54,463 nucleotides of DNA, taken from IMG/VR virus record IMGVR_UViG_3300043568_000537, positions 1-54,463 of that record. One strand, written 5' to 3'. Shown piece by piece: positions 1-7,887 of this stretch. Made by a program: the position numbers and the translations under genes. This DNA is from a virus. The notes beneath the pieces are model-generated. The model saw only the letters and a list, made by a program, of their open reading frames with translations, was not told where the DNA came from and made no database searches. Numbering within the stretch: the stretch's first letter is position 1; each line of letters starts with the position of its first letter.

Positions 1-348
1 AAGCTAGACAGCATGGTTAAGCTATACTACGCAAAGAACGTATATTCTGACACACTTAAGCTAAACTACGGGTCAATATATGTACAAGATTCTGTACAGT
101 TTAACAAGATATTTGGGAGAAAGTGGTCAGCGGACTTGCTGATACCGAAGGAGACTAAGACTACTATAGTAAAGGAGCCTGCCAAGAACAGGGTTTATTT
201 TGGTGCAGGAGCTTCATATGGAACGTCTATAACCCCAACCGTTGGATTGATGCTCAAGACAAAACAGGAAAGGATTTATGGCGTATCTTTGGGCGTAAGT
301 AACGGCCTGCCGGTTTACGGTGGGTCTATATATGTAAAAATATTCTAA
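1..348 (+). CDS. C-terminal part of a phage protein (gene enters at left edge)
   Basis: The frame is open to the first base, with no stop upstream of the first ATG at 13, so the true start probably lies outside the window. The last 116 codons are seen. The visible part has alternating polar and hydrophobic strands and a C-terminal half rich in Gly, Tyr and aromatic residues (YFGAGASYG, VYGGSIYVKIF) that looks like a small beta-barrel or outer-surface domain. It abuts the holin-like gene by 1 nt, so it probably belongs to the lysis/late cassette. The function is not recognised. It could be a partner in disrupting the outer envelope, but that is inference from position only. Confidence 0.7.
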   Translation, partial: KLDSMVKLYYAKNVYSDTLKLNYGSIYVQDSVQFNKIFGRKWSADLLIPKETKTTIVKEPAKNRVYFGAGASYGTSITPTVGLMLKTKQERIYGVSLGVSNGLPVYGGSIYVKIF

Positions 349-349
349 T

Positions 350-601
350 ATGATAAAGAATTTTATTTGGAGTTTGCTTGCAGAAGATGGAAAGATTAGC
401 AGCAAGAGGTTTGCAGGGATCATGGCAACAGTTTTCCTGTGTGTCACACTGCTATGGAACAGCTTCAGCGAGGAGCACATTGCACCTTCAACCATTCTTG
501 TTGAGTGTGTTACGGCCGTAGCAATTGGATCTCTTGGAATTTCAGCAGCACAAACAATATTTAAAAAGAAAGAAGATGGCAGTAGCGAGAAAGAAGGCTA
601 G
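350..601 (+). CDS. Small two-helix membrane protein, putative holin
   Basis: An 83-residue protein with two hydrophobic segments, around residues 22-38 and 50-68, separated by a short acidic turn, and a charged C-terminal tail with KKK and several acidic residues. This is the size and layout of class II holins, which open the inner membrane and set the time of lysis. It precedes spanin-like coiled-coil proteins and the endolysin gene at 1514, the usual place for a holin. The 3' end overlaps the next gene by 26 nt. The holin role is inferred from topology and context. Another small membrane protein at 2221 is a competing candidate. Confidence 0.55.
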   Translation: MIKNFIWSLLAEDGKISSKRFAGIMATVFLCVTLLWNSFSEEHIAPSTILVECVTAVAIGSLGISAAQTIFKKKEDGSSEKEG

Positions 602-848
602 TCCTACACTAAACCCAATAACCAGCATAGTAAGCTTTGAGCAGTTCAAGAAGAGCCCTGTGGCAGCTGTTGCGTTCCTGTGTATATGCGGAATGTCTTT
701 CCTGTACTACAGGGGAGAGTCTGAGAGGGAGAAGATGTGGAACATTGTAGCGACTCAGAATGAGAAGATTAGGAAGTCTGACAGCACCTCTGCTGCTGCC
801 TTGTCTCAGATTCAAATACTGAAGAAGCTTAAGCAAATCCCAGAATGA
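576..848 (+). CDS. Single-pass membrane protein with coiled coil, spanin-like
   Basis: A 90-residue protein with a basic N-terminus, one transmembrane segment at about residues 29-45 (AAVAFLCICGMSFLYY), then a polar helical region likely to form a coiled coil. This is the topology of an inner-membrane spanin (Rz-like), which helps break the outer envelope after endolysin action. I chose ATG 576 (MAVARKKAS) over the upstream ATG at 525, because 525 would overlap the holin-like gene by 77 nt and add a non-typical N-terminus. The gene overlaps the next by 4 nt (ATGA type). The role is inferred from topology and location. Confidence 0.55.
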   Translation: MAVARKKASPTLNPITSIVSFEQFKKSPVAAVAFLCICGMSFLYYRGESEREKMWNIVATQNEKIRKSDSTSAAALSQIQILKKLKQIPE

Positions 849-1183
849 TTAAGAACCTGTACATAGCGTTTACAACAATAGCTTTAGGATACCTTCTAGT
901 AAAGGAGCCAGAGGTTGTAAAAGAAAATGTTATTGACGAATCTTCTTTGCGTTCTGACAGCTTGAAGTCTTTCTTGACGGCATCGGACAACGCAATATCT
1001 ACAAAGATTGAGAAGACCAAAAACACTATAGTCAGCCTAAAGGAAGAGGTTTCTGAACTGAAGGGAGTTATAAAACAAAAAGAACTACAAATAAATGAAC
1101 TCAAGGGTACTATTTCTGAGTATACTTCTAACATTGGTGACAAGTTTAGCATACTCGCAGCATCTGAGGAGGCTGGGAAGTGA
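845..1183 (+). CDS. N-anchored coiled-coil protein, spanin-like
   Basis: A 112-residue protein with a short hydrophobic N-terminal anchor (residues 4-19, LYIAFTTIALGYLLVK) followed by a long region with heptad-like spacing of Leu, Ile and Val among Lys and Glu, which predicts an extended coiled coil. It is the second protein of this topology in the cassette. Its last 89 nt are shared with the next gene in another frame, recalling nested Rz/Rz1 spanin genes. The function as an envelope-spanning lysis protein is inferred. Confidence 0.55.
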   Translation: MIKNLYIAFTTIALGYLLVKEPEVVKENVIDESSLRSDSLKSFLTASDNAISTKIEKTKNTIVSLKEEVSELKGVIKQKELQINELKGTISEYTSNIGDKFSILAASEEAGK

Positions 1184-1517
1184 CACGTTTGTCGTGATGA
1201 CAATGAGCCAAGGAAAGAAAATGAATGAAAGCTTTCTGTCTCTTAGGGACAGCATAAAGAATATTTCTTTTAAGTACGACTCTGTTGTCTCAAGGTTTGT
1301 GGTAGAAAAGCATGTCTCAATGGATTCTATAAGCCTTATTAAGCAGAAATATGTTCAATCGGAATCTAGACTTGACTCTCTTCAGTACAAGTTCAACTAC
1401 AACAAGGCTTTAATAGATGCGAGGGAGAAGGGTTGGGCAAAGGACAGGTCTACGTATCAATTCTTTATATTTGCACCATACGTTTTATTGTTAATACTAA
1501 ACATAGTTAACTTATGA
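1095..1517 (+). CDS. Secreted protein overlapping its neighbour in a second frame, spanin-like
   Basis: A 140-residue frame that starts inside the preceding gene and overlaps it by 89 nt. Its first 22 residues form a convincing signal peptide: MNSR, then a run of Val, Leu, Phe, Ile and Thr, then AYS|Q at the likely cleavage site. This is why I prefer this start to the downstream ATGs at 1197 or 1203. The middle is polar and helical. Residues about 118-137 form a second hydrophobic segment (APYVLLLILNIV). It ends 4 nt into the endolysin gene. A signal peptide arising inside another coding frame, next to an endolysin, is what nested spanin pairs look like, but the C-terminal membrane segment is atypical for an outer-membrane spanin. 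Confidence 0.55.
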   Translation: MNSRVLFLSILLTLVTSLAYSQHLRRLGSDTFVVMTMSQGKKMNESFLSLRDSIKNISFKYDSVVSRFVVEKHVSMDSISLIKQKYVQSESRLDSLQYKFNYNKALIDAREKGWAKDRSTYQFFIFAPYVLLLILNIVNL

Positions 1518-2116
1518 TCAGCGCATCCAAGCTTTCTACTAAAGTTCCTGCCCCAGTAATGGGAGAGGTTGCTTCCATTATAGAGAAGTTTAACATGACA
1601 AACCCATTGAGGCTTGCTCACTTTCTAGCACAGGCTGCACACGAGTCAGGTAACTTTAAGTTCCTGAAGGAGAACCTAAACTACTCATCTGACAGCCTAC
1701 TTAAGGTGTTCCCTAAGTACTTCAAGGACAAAGCAACGGCCGACAAGTATGCCAGGAATCCAGAGAAGATTGCTAACAGGGTCTATGCGTCAAGGATGGG
1801 GAATGGGGACGAAGCGTCCGGAGATGGGTTCAAGTTTAGGGGAAGGGGATACATCCAGCTGACCGGTAAGGACAACTACAAGGCTTTCTCTAACTTTATT
1901 GGGGAAGATTGTGTAGCTAACCCAGACCTGGTATCAGACAAGTACCCACTTGTGAGTGCGTCATGGTTCTTCGACAAGAACAATCTCTGGACAATTTGTG
2001 ACAAAGGGGCAACGGACGAGGTTGTAACGGCTGTAACAAAGAGGGTAAATGGCGGGGTGCATGGTTTGAGCGACAGAATATCTAAGTTCAAACTATTTAA
2101 CGATTCATTGTCATGA
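1514..2116 (+). CDS. GH19 chitinase-type endolysin
   Basis: A 200-residue enzyme of glycoside hydrolase family 19, used by many phages to cut the glycan strands of peptidoglycan at lysis. Seen in the sequence: the AHESGNF motif at residues 42-48, with Glu44 as the probable catalytic acid, and the conserved GDGFKFRGRGYIQLTGK stretch around residues 103-119 that forms the substrate groove. The length fits a single catalytic domain without a wall-binding module or signal peptide, so export probably depends on a holin. It is the last gene of the overlapping lysis group and starts 4 nt inside the previous gene. Confidence 0.9.
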   Translation: MISASKLSTKVPAPVMGEVASIIEKFNMTNPLRLAHFLAQAAHESGNFKFLKENLNYSSDSLLKVFPKYFKDKATADKYARNPEKIANRVYASRMGNGDEASGDGFKFRGRGYIQLTGKDNYKAFSNFIGEDCVANPDLVSDKYPLVSASWFFDKNNLWTICDKGATDEVVTAVTKRVNGGVHGLSDRISKFKLFNDSLS

Positions 2117-2190
2117 CAAGCCAGCCGTCTAATGTCTCTATGCCTTCTGTTACTTTGCAAACGCTGTTAAGTATTTGCTCGTAGTATGAC

Positions 2191-2198
2191 TATATTTG
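2191..2198 (+). promoter_or_regulatory. Bacteroidota -7 promoter box TATATTTG
   Basis: This is an exact TAnnTTTG match in the 104-nt gap after the endolysin gene, 23 nt before the ATG at 2221. The same octamer recurs at 33826, 36359, 37363 and 52334. It suggests a new transcript for the small genes 2221-2902. Confidence 0.55.
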
Positions 2199-2220
2199 CA
2201 ATATATATATATGATCAGGA

Positions 2221-2412
2221 ATGAACTCACACAATGACATTACTTTTCTTGGAGTCCCATCAACAATAGTTAGCTGGATGGCGTACTTGAACATTGTGGA
2301 CATCAATCCACTGATCAACTTTGTGGTCAGCATATTCTCTCTAACCTGGCTTTCTATACAGATATACTCTTGGGTAGAGAAGAGGATAAAAGAAAAAAGA
2401 AATGGCAGCTAA
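2221..2412 (+). CDS. Small membrane protein, alternative holin candidate
   Basis: A 63-residue protein with two hydrophobic stretches (about residues 10-24 and 29-50) and a strongly basic tail (VEKRIKEKRNGS). It follows its own -7 box and lies just downstream of the endolysin, so it could be a holin, antiholin or late membrane protein. It overlaps the next gene by 11 nt. No family was recognised. Confidence 0.55.
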   Translation: MNSHNDITFLGVPSTIVSWMAYLNIVDINPLINFVVSIFSLTWLSIQIYSWVEKRIKEKRNGS

Positions 2413-2689
2413 TAAGAACGCTGGTAAGCACCCTAGTTATGACAAATTAAATTGGAGTCCATCTTCTATTCAAAGGAAGAGGGCGTATGATAAGAAGTAC
2501 AATGAATCTAAGGAAGCTAAAGACAATAGGGTAGAATTAAATAAGGCAAATAGACAAGCCGGAACCTATGGTAAGATGACTAAGATGGGTAAGGATAGAA
2601 GCCACACTAAAGATGGTAAAATGGTCTTAGAATCAAGCTCCTCAAATAGGGGACGCAACGGACAAAATGGTAAGTCTACCAAGAAATAG
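2402..2689 (+). CDS. Small basic phage protein with DxxH...N pattern
   Basis: A 95-residue, very basic and hydrophilic protein. The C-terminal half (GKDRSHTKDGK, then SSSNRGRNG) has the spacing of a family of short phage proteins in which an Asp/His pair is followed by Gly and an N-R-x-R segment, sometimes described as degenerate HNH-like or packaging-associated. I cannot show a complete HNH motif, so nuclease activity is unproven. DNA or RNA binding is likely from its charge. Confidence 0.6.
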   Translation: MAANKNAGKHPSYDKLNWSPSSIQRKRAYDKKYNESKEAKDNRVELNKANRQAGTYGKMTKMGKDRSHTKDGKMVLESSSSNRGRNGQNGKSTKK

Positions 2690-2704
2690 TCCTACATTCG
2701 TTAT

Positions 2705-2902
2705 ATGATAATGGTAGTAAAAATGCCCGATGACGAAGAAGAGAAATACTTCAACGCTATCTTCTTATGCTCAACCAAAGACCCAATGTATCTCCTTGAT
2801 ATGATGGAGGATATGGACTTGGGAGATATAATACATGAAGAAGGTGAGGCAGGCATAGATATGCTAGACCCATTTAAACTAAAGAAGATATTCTTTAATT
2901 AG
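2705..2902 (+). CDS. Small acidic protein of unknown function
   Basis: A 65-residue, strongly acidic protein (PDDEEEKY, MEDMDLGD, EEGEAG) with several Met residues and no membrane segment. It is the last rightward gene of the left block and meets the leftward phosphoesterase gene tail to tail with a 4-nt overlap and no visible terminator between them. Small acidic phage proteins often mimic DNA or bind host factors. That is only a possibility here. Confidence 0.5.
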   Translation: MIMVVKMPDDEEEKYFNAIFLCSTKDPMYLLDMMEDMDLGDIIHEEGEAGIDMLDPFKLKKIFFN

Positions 2903-3945
2903 AATATATGCGTTAATCTTGCCACCTGACCATGTACAGGATGATGCACAAATCCCTCAACAGCTTTAGGGGCATGGACATATCCATTTCTGTGATGCCA
3001 TGAATCAGTTCCTGAAGGAGACCTAAGAGCTTCAACATTTACACTCATATAGTCCTTGCTTTTCTTATGGTGTATGTGGTGTATATAGAAATATCTATGC
3101 TTACACTCTCCCCAAGATTCACTAGCCTCATGAGCCATCAACAATGGCAAGTCTGCTTCTTTAGCTCCATCACCGTGAGTTGTACCTATAATATTTGACC
3201 CATATACAAAATACTTTCTGTGAGATATACTGACGTTAAACGTAACTGATTCACAGTTTCTGAACCAAGCCTCTATTGTCTGTGCCAAGAAGAATCCATT
3301 TGTATAATCATGGTTAGACGGATCATACTGTACGTGTACGGGAGCAATCTGAATCAGTATCTCTATGCAGTCTGTAAGAAGCCTTTGAGCTGTCTTAAAG
3401 TTATCAAACCACATAGCGCTTGTATCTTGATGCGTACCCGCTGTTGTACTATTCTTGGCATTGTCAACATGAAGGATGTCGTTTCCAACAATAAATAGAA
3501 TCTTATCTATATTGAAGTTGCATTTAGATACCAAACCTATCACTCCTTCCTTAACTCTTTTAACAGCTATGTCGTGGTTATATTCATCACCTGACTCTAC
3601 TATGCTTGACAGCTTACCTATATGGATGTCAGCAGGGTCTATAACAAACAAATGGCCATCAGAAGATGGCTCATAATTAATTGATGGATATAACGGAGAG
3701 TATTCTTTTATTGAATTAAGAAACTCATTCATCATCTCCTGAACACTAAGACTACTACCCTTTACATTTATACTAAACTTTTCACTCTTGAACCAGTAAT
3801 AGTTAACATTTTCAATCGGTATACCCTGCTCTTCACACTCTTTATTTAGTGCAGTATGATTTACCTTACTACCCCTGTACTCGTACACTAATTGAGCCTC
3901 ATCTGGCTTCAGTCGCATGCGTATAGTATCTCGTGATTCAGACAT
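2899..3945 (-). CDS. Calcineurin-like metallophosphoesterase, 348 aa
   Basis: The full set of metallophosphoesterase motifs is present in order: DIHIG near residue 110, GND near 154, NHD near 211, THGDG near 256 and HIHHKK near 290. These bind two metal ions. The N-terminal 90 residues form a separate helical domain of unknown role. Related phage proteins sit in replication regions and are thought to act as nucleases or phosphodiesterases on DNA or nucleotides, but the substrate cannot be read from sequence. This is the last gene of the long leftward block. A second, unrelated-length phosphoesterase lies at 13499. Confidence 0.8.
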   Translation of the reverse strand: MSESRDTIRMRLKPDEAQLVYEYRGSKVNHTALNKECEEQGIPIENVNYYWFKSEKFSINVKGSSLSVQEMMNEFLNSIKEYSPLYPSINYEPSSDGHLFVIDPADIHIGKLSSIVESGDEYNHDIAVKRVKEGVIGLVSKCNFNIDKILFIVGNDILHVDNAKNSTTAGTHQDTSAMWFDNFKTAQRLLTDCIEILIQIAPVHVQYDPSNHDYTNGFFLAQTIEAWFRNCESVTFNVSISHRKYFVYGSNIIGTTHGDGAKEADLPLLMAHEASESWGECKHRYFYIHHIHHKKSKDYMSVNVEALRSPSGTDSWHHRNGYVHAPKAVEGFVHHPVHGQVARLTHIF

Positions 3946-3969
3946 AAAATATGTTTGGTTATTGCTAAA

Positions 3970-4338
3970 TTACAAAGACTTTATAATTTCAACAACTTCT
4001 AAACATTCTTTTTGACTTTTGGGGAAAAATAGTTTTGGTTCGCTTCTCCATTCAGTATACATCACATATCTGAACCATTTCCATTTTAGGATGTTATCAT
4101 TCCTTTGGAATCCCTTTGTATCCACCACTACATTTCTTCCGCTAGAAGTAAGATCAAAGTCTACAGTGAGTGTCATAGGACGAACTGCCTTACCATCATA
4201 TCTAAACGATGGGCATAGCTGATACGGAACCTGAAACTCAAAGTCTATATCATTCTTCTTTAACAGTTCGTAGAAGAACAGCTCAAGCCTAGAATCAAAC
4301 TTGAGCCCGTACTTCTCTACTTTTTTTATTTGCTTCAT
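3970..4338 (-). CDS. PD-(D/E)XK nuclease, DUF1064-like
   Basis: A 122-residue protein with the core of a small PD-(D/E)XK nuclease: KFDSRLE (Glu19), then VDFDL (Asp60/Asp62), then VVDTKG (Asp73, Lys75), and a downstream K-x-K-W-F helix. This matches the pattern I know for DUF1064, found in many phages next to replication genes. Likely roles are cutting branched or single-stranded DNA or degrading host DNA. The order beside the primase-helicase and recombination genes supports DNA processing. Confidence 0.7.
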   Translation of the reverse strand: MKQIKKVEKYGLKFDSRLELFFYELLKKNDIDFEFQVPYQLCPSFRYDGKAVRPMTLTVDFDLTSSGRNVVVDTKGFQRNDNILKWKWFRYVMYTEWRSEPKLFFPKSQKECLEVVEIIKSL

Positions 4339-4340
4339 AT

Positions 4341-4739
4341 CTACATCATGTTCATTTCTTGTTTAGCAAATGATAGCGAAGACCTCAACAATTCCATCTT
4401 GTAGTGGCTCTCTTTTATCACCATTTCACATATGTTATTGTAGAAAGAACAGTCGCCTATCTCATATGCTATAACAATCTTCTTCTCCGTTGCTCCCATG
4501 TCATCGTTGTTAAGATTCATCATCTTTTGGAATGAAAGCTTTTCGGCGAGGAACTGGAACTGAGCCTTACAAGTGACGCCAATAACCATAACGGATGTAA
4601 GGTCTGACATATGTTTTACAATGCTAGGAGCATCAGAGCAGTCAACTTTTTGATTAACTACTTTTCTAAACATCTCATACTGCTCAACTGTTCTTTCAAA
4701 TGCAGACTGAAGACTTTGGTCGTTAAATACTTGTTTCAT
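4341..4739 (-). CDS. Hypothetical protein in replication block
   Basis: A 132-residue, mostly helical protein with alternating charged and hydrophobic residues, four Cys and Met-rich ends. No motif was recognised. It is spaced 1-2 nt from its neighbours, so it is translated in one unit with the nuclease downstream and the primase-helicase upstream. Confidence 0.6.
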   Translation of the reverse strand: MKQVFNDQSLQSAFERTVEQYEMFRKVVNQKVDCSDAPSIVKHMSDLTSVMVIGVTCKAQFQFLAEKLSFQKMMNLNNDDMGATEKKIVIAYEIGDCSFYNNICEMVIKESHYKMELLRSSLSFAKQEMNMM

Positions 4740-4740
4740 G

Positions 4741-4974
4741 TTATATTGTTTTTGCGTACCTAATTGCTAGTTCCTTTTCATAGCTAGGACTATATACTCT
4801 ACCTCTATTCTCTGCAGCGTGCTTGATTACTCCGAAGGTTATACCAAGCTTTTGTTGTGCGTACTTGATACTGTGATATACAATAGCCTTTTCCTTTCTT
4901 TCTTCTATATCTTCTATGGATATGTCATATGCAATAATACCCACTCTAGACTCTGTAATAAATTCGTACCCCAT
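4741..4974 (-). CDS. Hypothetical protein, 77 aa
   Basis: A small protein with a beta-like N-terminus (VGIIAYDISIED) followed by a basic helical part resembling a short helix-turn-helix (KLGITFGVIKHAAENRGRVYS, given here only as the region near residues 42-62). It sits 1 nt from the primase-helicase stop. A DNA-binding role is possible but weakly supported. Confidence 0.55.
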   Translation of the reverse strand: MGYEFITESRVGIIAYDISIEDIEERKEKAIVYHSIKYAQQKLGITFGVIKHAAENRGRVYSPSYEKELAIRYAKTI

Positions 4975-4975
4975 A

Positions 4976-6790
4976 TTATAGTATCTTGTATTTAGTTAGT
5001 AATTGTTCTCTATTAAAAGGAAGGTTATCATAATCATCTACAAACTCAATTCCGTTTACCATCTTTAATCTAACACTACTCCCGTAAGGTGTGGGCTTGC
5101 CTCCAGTCTCTCTATTCCTAACCTTGTCTACGGATACCTCTGTAAACATCCATTCATTAGGGTCTTTAATCTTCCTGTGCAGTGTGAGGAAGTTATCTGA
5201 CTTATTATATAGAGCAGCACCACCTTCAGTATCAGATGCGTGTGGCATCTTTTGGCTACCGCTACTATCCCTATCCCGTTGTGATGCTGTAGTAGTATGA
5301 ACGGATAAGAACAGTGTTGTGTTATACCTCTTGGTGTAGTTTAACATGTCTCCATATGCCTCGTAGTCATAGTTATACTTATTCTTAGAAGCTGTAAGTT
5401 CTAGCTTCAATGAATTGTATGGATCAATGAACAATCCTTTGAGGGACTTATATCCCATCATAACTTTAGAGTGGTCCATTATATCCTTGTAAGTATATAG
5501 ATTATCAGTAGACAGCATGAAGAAATGCTCATCTACAAATTTAAGTGATACAGCATGCTCTCTATCATCCATGTGTATTATTTTTTTACCAACAAAGAAC
5601 TCCATCATCTTCATCTTAACAGATGCTGCTCTATTCTCTCCGGTGTACACCATCCAGTTCCAATCATACTTGATAGCAGATAGGAATAGTAGCCAAAGAT
5701 TTATAGTAGTCTTACCAATATGACTGTGTGCTAAAGACGCATAGAACTCACCTTCTTTCAGCAAGAAGTGTTGGTCTAGGTCATGGTATCCAAGTGGCAT
5801 TCCCATTGGGATGAGGCCCTTCCTAAACTTGTAGATGAAGTCATCATCACTTGTGTTTGATGTAAGGAATGATAACTCTTCTTCAATTGCACCAAGTTCT
5901 CTAACAGCTTCCTTAAACTCCTGCTCAACCTGTGAAATAGGTCTTGCCATACCGTGCCTAAGTCCATCCTCAATTGTCTTGTCAGCAAGCTTTGGGTCAT
6001 CAATGTGGCGCTTCCTAATCTCGTGAGAAAGAATATTAAAAGCTATGTCATACTCTATATTCTTTGTCGCTACATAGCCTCCAAGGAGATTAGCGGCTCT
6101 AAGGAGTGCATGATGCTTTTCTCCATCGGGCGCAGACCTAATCATCCTAGATGCTATGTCAACCTTCTTATAGTCAGTATGCCCATCTCCGTACATCAAT
6201 CTTGAGGGTTGCTTTTCTTCCTCAATATCAATATCATAGAATACTGACGACGATGTATTTACGTATATGTTTGGGTCATAAGATACGTACAATACTCTTG
6301 CCACATTTTGAGCTGTAGTGTCAAGGCCTTTTATTCTCTTTATAAGAGCCCTGTAATGTTCGGTGTGTTTGTTTCCGTCTCCAATTTTAACTAGACCATG
6401 CAAACCTTTTCCCGATGAAGACCTCCATAGCGCATAGATAATATCATCATTGATGAGTTCGCTTACAGCATAATCAAGGTCTTCTACATTATCAATATCA
6501 ATTGGAACTAATCCGCTGTGCTTAGTAATGCTCTTGTCATCCCTATAGGAAACATATTCCTTTCCGGATGCATTAATCTTTGTAATTGGCTTGTTAAACT
6601 CTCCTGTAAATAGTACGCAAGGAAGATTAGCTTTTAAAGAACGCTTAGTGTCTTCATTCTCGCATAAGCGTATAGCTTCTATCTTTGACCTGTACCTACC
6701 GTTTCTAATAGCATCAAGGACAGCTTCTATCCTAACAATCTTAGGGCTGTCAATAGATACTATATTCTCAAATATAGTTACTGTATGCAT
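4976..6790 (-). CDS. Primase-helicase: BT4734-like N-terminus plus RecA-fold helicase
   Basis: A 604-residue replication protein. Residues about 45-190 match the BT4734/VirE N-terminal type seen in Bacteroidota primases (VPIDIDNVEDLD, WRSSSGKGLHGLVKI, YDPNIYVN). The second half is a RecA/DnaB-like ATPase: Walker A-type AHSHIGKTT near residue 354, Walker B-type GLFIDPYNS near 452, and a SVHTT segment near 497 corresponding to the H-motif. It should unwind DNA at the fork and lay down primers. It is separated from the SSB-like gene by a hairpin. No polymerase is in the window, so it probably recruits the host replicase. Confidence 0.8.
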   Translation of the reverse strand: MHTVTIFENIVSIDSPKIVRIEAVLDAIRNGRYRSKIEAIRLCENEDTKRSLKANLPCVLFTGEFNKPITKINASGKEYVSYRDDKSITKHSGLVPIDIDNVEDLDYAVSELINDDIIYALWRSSSGKGLHGLVKIGDGNKHTEHYRALIKRIKGLDTTAQNVARVLYVSYDPNIYVNTSSSVFYDIDIEEEKQPSRLMYGDGHTDYKKVDIASRMIRSAPDGEKHHALLRAANLLGGYVATKNIEYDIAFNILSHEIRKRHIDDPKLADKTIEDGLRHGMARPISQVEQEFKEAVRELGAIEEELSFLTSNTSDDDFIYKFRKGLIPMGMPLGYHDLDQHFLLKEGEFYASLAHSHIGKTTINLWLLFLSAIKYDWNWMVYTGENRAASVKMKMMEFFVGKKIIHMDDREHAVSLKFVDEHFFMLSTDNLYTYKDIMDHSKVMMGYKSLKGLFIDPYNSLKLELTASKNKYNYDYEAYGDMLNYTKRYNTTLFLSVHTTTASQRDRDSSGSQKMPHASDTEGGAALYNKSDNFLTLHRKIKDPNEWMFTEVSVDKVRNRETGGKPTPYGSSVRLKMVNGIEFVDDYDNLPFNREQLLTKYKIL

Positions 6791-6806
6791 GTTGTTGTGT
6801 TAAAAT

Positions 6807-6834
6807 TGCCCCGAACATTTTACTGAACGGGGCA
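6807..6834 (-). terminator. Hairpin terminator between SSB-like and primase-helicase genes
   Basis: A perfect 7-bp stem (TGCCCCG/CGGGGCA) with a 14-nt loop, followed on the minus strand by ATTTTAAC. The weak U-run suggests partial termination, setting SSB-like expression above primase-helicase expression. Confidence 0.5.
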
Positions 6835-6861
6835 TTGTATGTGTGCGTCGTGCGTCTAGCC

Positions 6862-7134
6862 TTAGAATGGGAGGTCAAGATCATCAACCTTTGCTGCATG
6901 TGCAGGCTGAGAAGTCTTCTTAGAAGCATCAGGCTTCCATGTATCAAGTGTTACATACACATTGTTACCATACTTGTCCGGAGACTTTCTGTCGTTTACA
7001 TTGATGTTGCAGTATCCTGCTTCGTTCTTGTACTTCTTTAGTTCCTCAATGAATTTCTCTACGTTAATAGAAATCCTTGTTCCGTACATTGTTTTCTTTC
7101 CATTTACTCCGTTGAAGTAGATTTTCTCTGACAT
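6862..7134 (-). CDS. Putative single-stranded DNA-binding protein with SSB-type acidic tail
   Basis: A 90-residue protein: a small beta-rich domain (residues 1-65) and a flexible linker that ends in VDDLDLPF. The final acidic residues plus Pro-Phe are the hallmark of bacterial and phage SSB C-terminal tips, which bind partner replication and repair proteins. Its position next to the primase-helicase, and between hairpins that would give it its own expression level, fits an SSB needed in large amounts. The body is shorter than a standard OB-fold SSB (about 110 residues), so the assignment rests mostly on the tail and context. Confidence 0.7.
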   Translation of the reverse strand: MSEKIYFNGVNGKKTMYGTRISINVEKFIEELKKYKNEAGYCNINVNDRKSPDKYGNNVYVTLDTWKPDASKKTSQPAHAAKVDDLDLPF

Positions 7135-7162
7135 ATTGTGTAGTTTAAAATTGTGTAAATTT

Positions 7163-7187
7163 CCCCAAGGCCGAGATAGCCCTGGGG
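7163..7187 (-). terminator. Intergenic hairpin upstream of the SSB-like gene
   Basis: An 8-of-9 bp stem (CCCCAAGGC/GCCCTGGGG) with a 7-nt loop, followed on the minus strand by AAATTTACAC. There is no good U-tract, so it may be an mRNA-stabilising or processing hairpin rather than a terminator. Confidence 0.35.
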
Positions 7188-7194
7188 TTGTCTG

Positions 7195-7449
7195 TTATGG
7201 TTTGTTGATTAGGACTTTTGGAGTAACAAGAAGGTCTACGTCATACCCGTGCTGTTCCAATACATCTATTATAGCTGACATAGAAACAGTTCTAGGCTTT
7301 CCGTTCTTTCCCTTGTACTTACCGACGTAGTTCACAAAGAACCAGTAGTTGTTTTGGCTATTATTCTCGTGTATACTATCTAGTATAGTAGCTACCTGTG
7401 GAAACTTTTGATGAAGCTTCTCTTTATTTATGTATTTCGTGTTGCTCAT
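7195..7449 (-). CDS. Hypothetical protein, 84 aa
   Basis: A small protein with mixed helix and strand composition. Residues 30-50 (NNYWFFVNYVGKYKGK) are aromatic-rich and could form a beta hairpin. No family was recognised. It overlaps the upstream gene by 4 nt and precedes the SSB-like gene, so it is probably a replication-block accessory. Confidence 0.55.
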   Translation of the reverse strand: MSNTKYINKEKLHQKFPQVATILDSIHENNSQNNYWFFVNYVGKYKGKNGKPRTVSMSAIIDVLEQHGYDVDLLVTPKVLINKP

Positions 7450-7793
7450 AATACTCTCTCTATGGTATCAAGTTTACCATTAGTAAACTTAGCTTTGAAT
7501 ATGTAGAATATCTCGTATGGTTTGCCGTAAAACTTAACGAATCCTGTATAGTCACTGTTTATTACACCCTTATTTACCCTATTCATGCTGAACCTAAAGA
7601 AGCTATCTGGCTTCTCAACAAGTTCGTACTCGTAGTCAGTATATGAAAGGCTTCCATCTTCGTCTATTACATAGTCTAAGAACTCCCTATCTAGGTCTTT
7701 TGTCTGAAACTCAAGACCCGATAAGTCATGCCTCTGAAATCCGTTTACCGGAAGAAGACTGTCGCTTATCTTTATGTAATCGTATCTACTCAT
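7446..7793 (-). CDS. Hypothetical protein, 115 aa
   Basis: I start at ATG 7793 (MSRYDYIKIS). The frame is open to 7850, but that extension would run through the hairpin at 7805-7832 and encode an unlikely N-terminus. The protein is rich in Tyr, Phe and acidic residues with alternating strands, which suggests a beta-sheet fold. No motif was recognised. The terminator ends only about 6 nt before the start codon. Confidence 0.6.
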   Translation of the reverse strand: MSRYDYIKISDSLLPVNGFQRHDLSGLEFQTKDLDREFLDYVIDEDGSLSYTDYEYELVEKPDSFFRFSMNRVNKGVINSDYTGFVKFYGKPYEIFYIFKAKFTNGKLDTIERVL

Positions 7794-7804
7794 ATTTAAA
7801 AAGT

Positions 7805-7832
7805 GGGAGCAGAAAACATTAAAACTGCTCCC
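7805..7832 (-). terminator. Hairpin terminator within the early block
   Basis: A perfect 8-bp stem (GGGAGCAG/CTGCTCCC) with a 12-nt loop, followed on the minus strand by ACTTTTTAAAT. This is the best-formed terminator of this part of the block. It should reduce read-through from the recombination genes into 7793-2899. Confidence 0.65.
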
Positions 7833-7887
7833 TATGTGCAAACCCCACATATATTGCGAATATACAAGATATTTTACAATTACAAAA

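Noticed and set aside
525-575. Upstream start for the gene at 576
   Set aside because: It would add 17 residues and a 77-nt overlap with the holin-like gene. The ATG at 576 gives the normal short basic N-terminus before the membrane helix.
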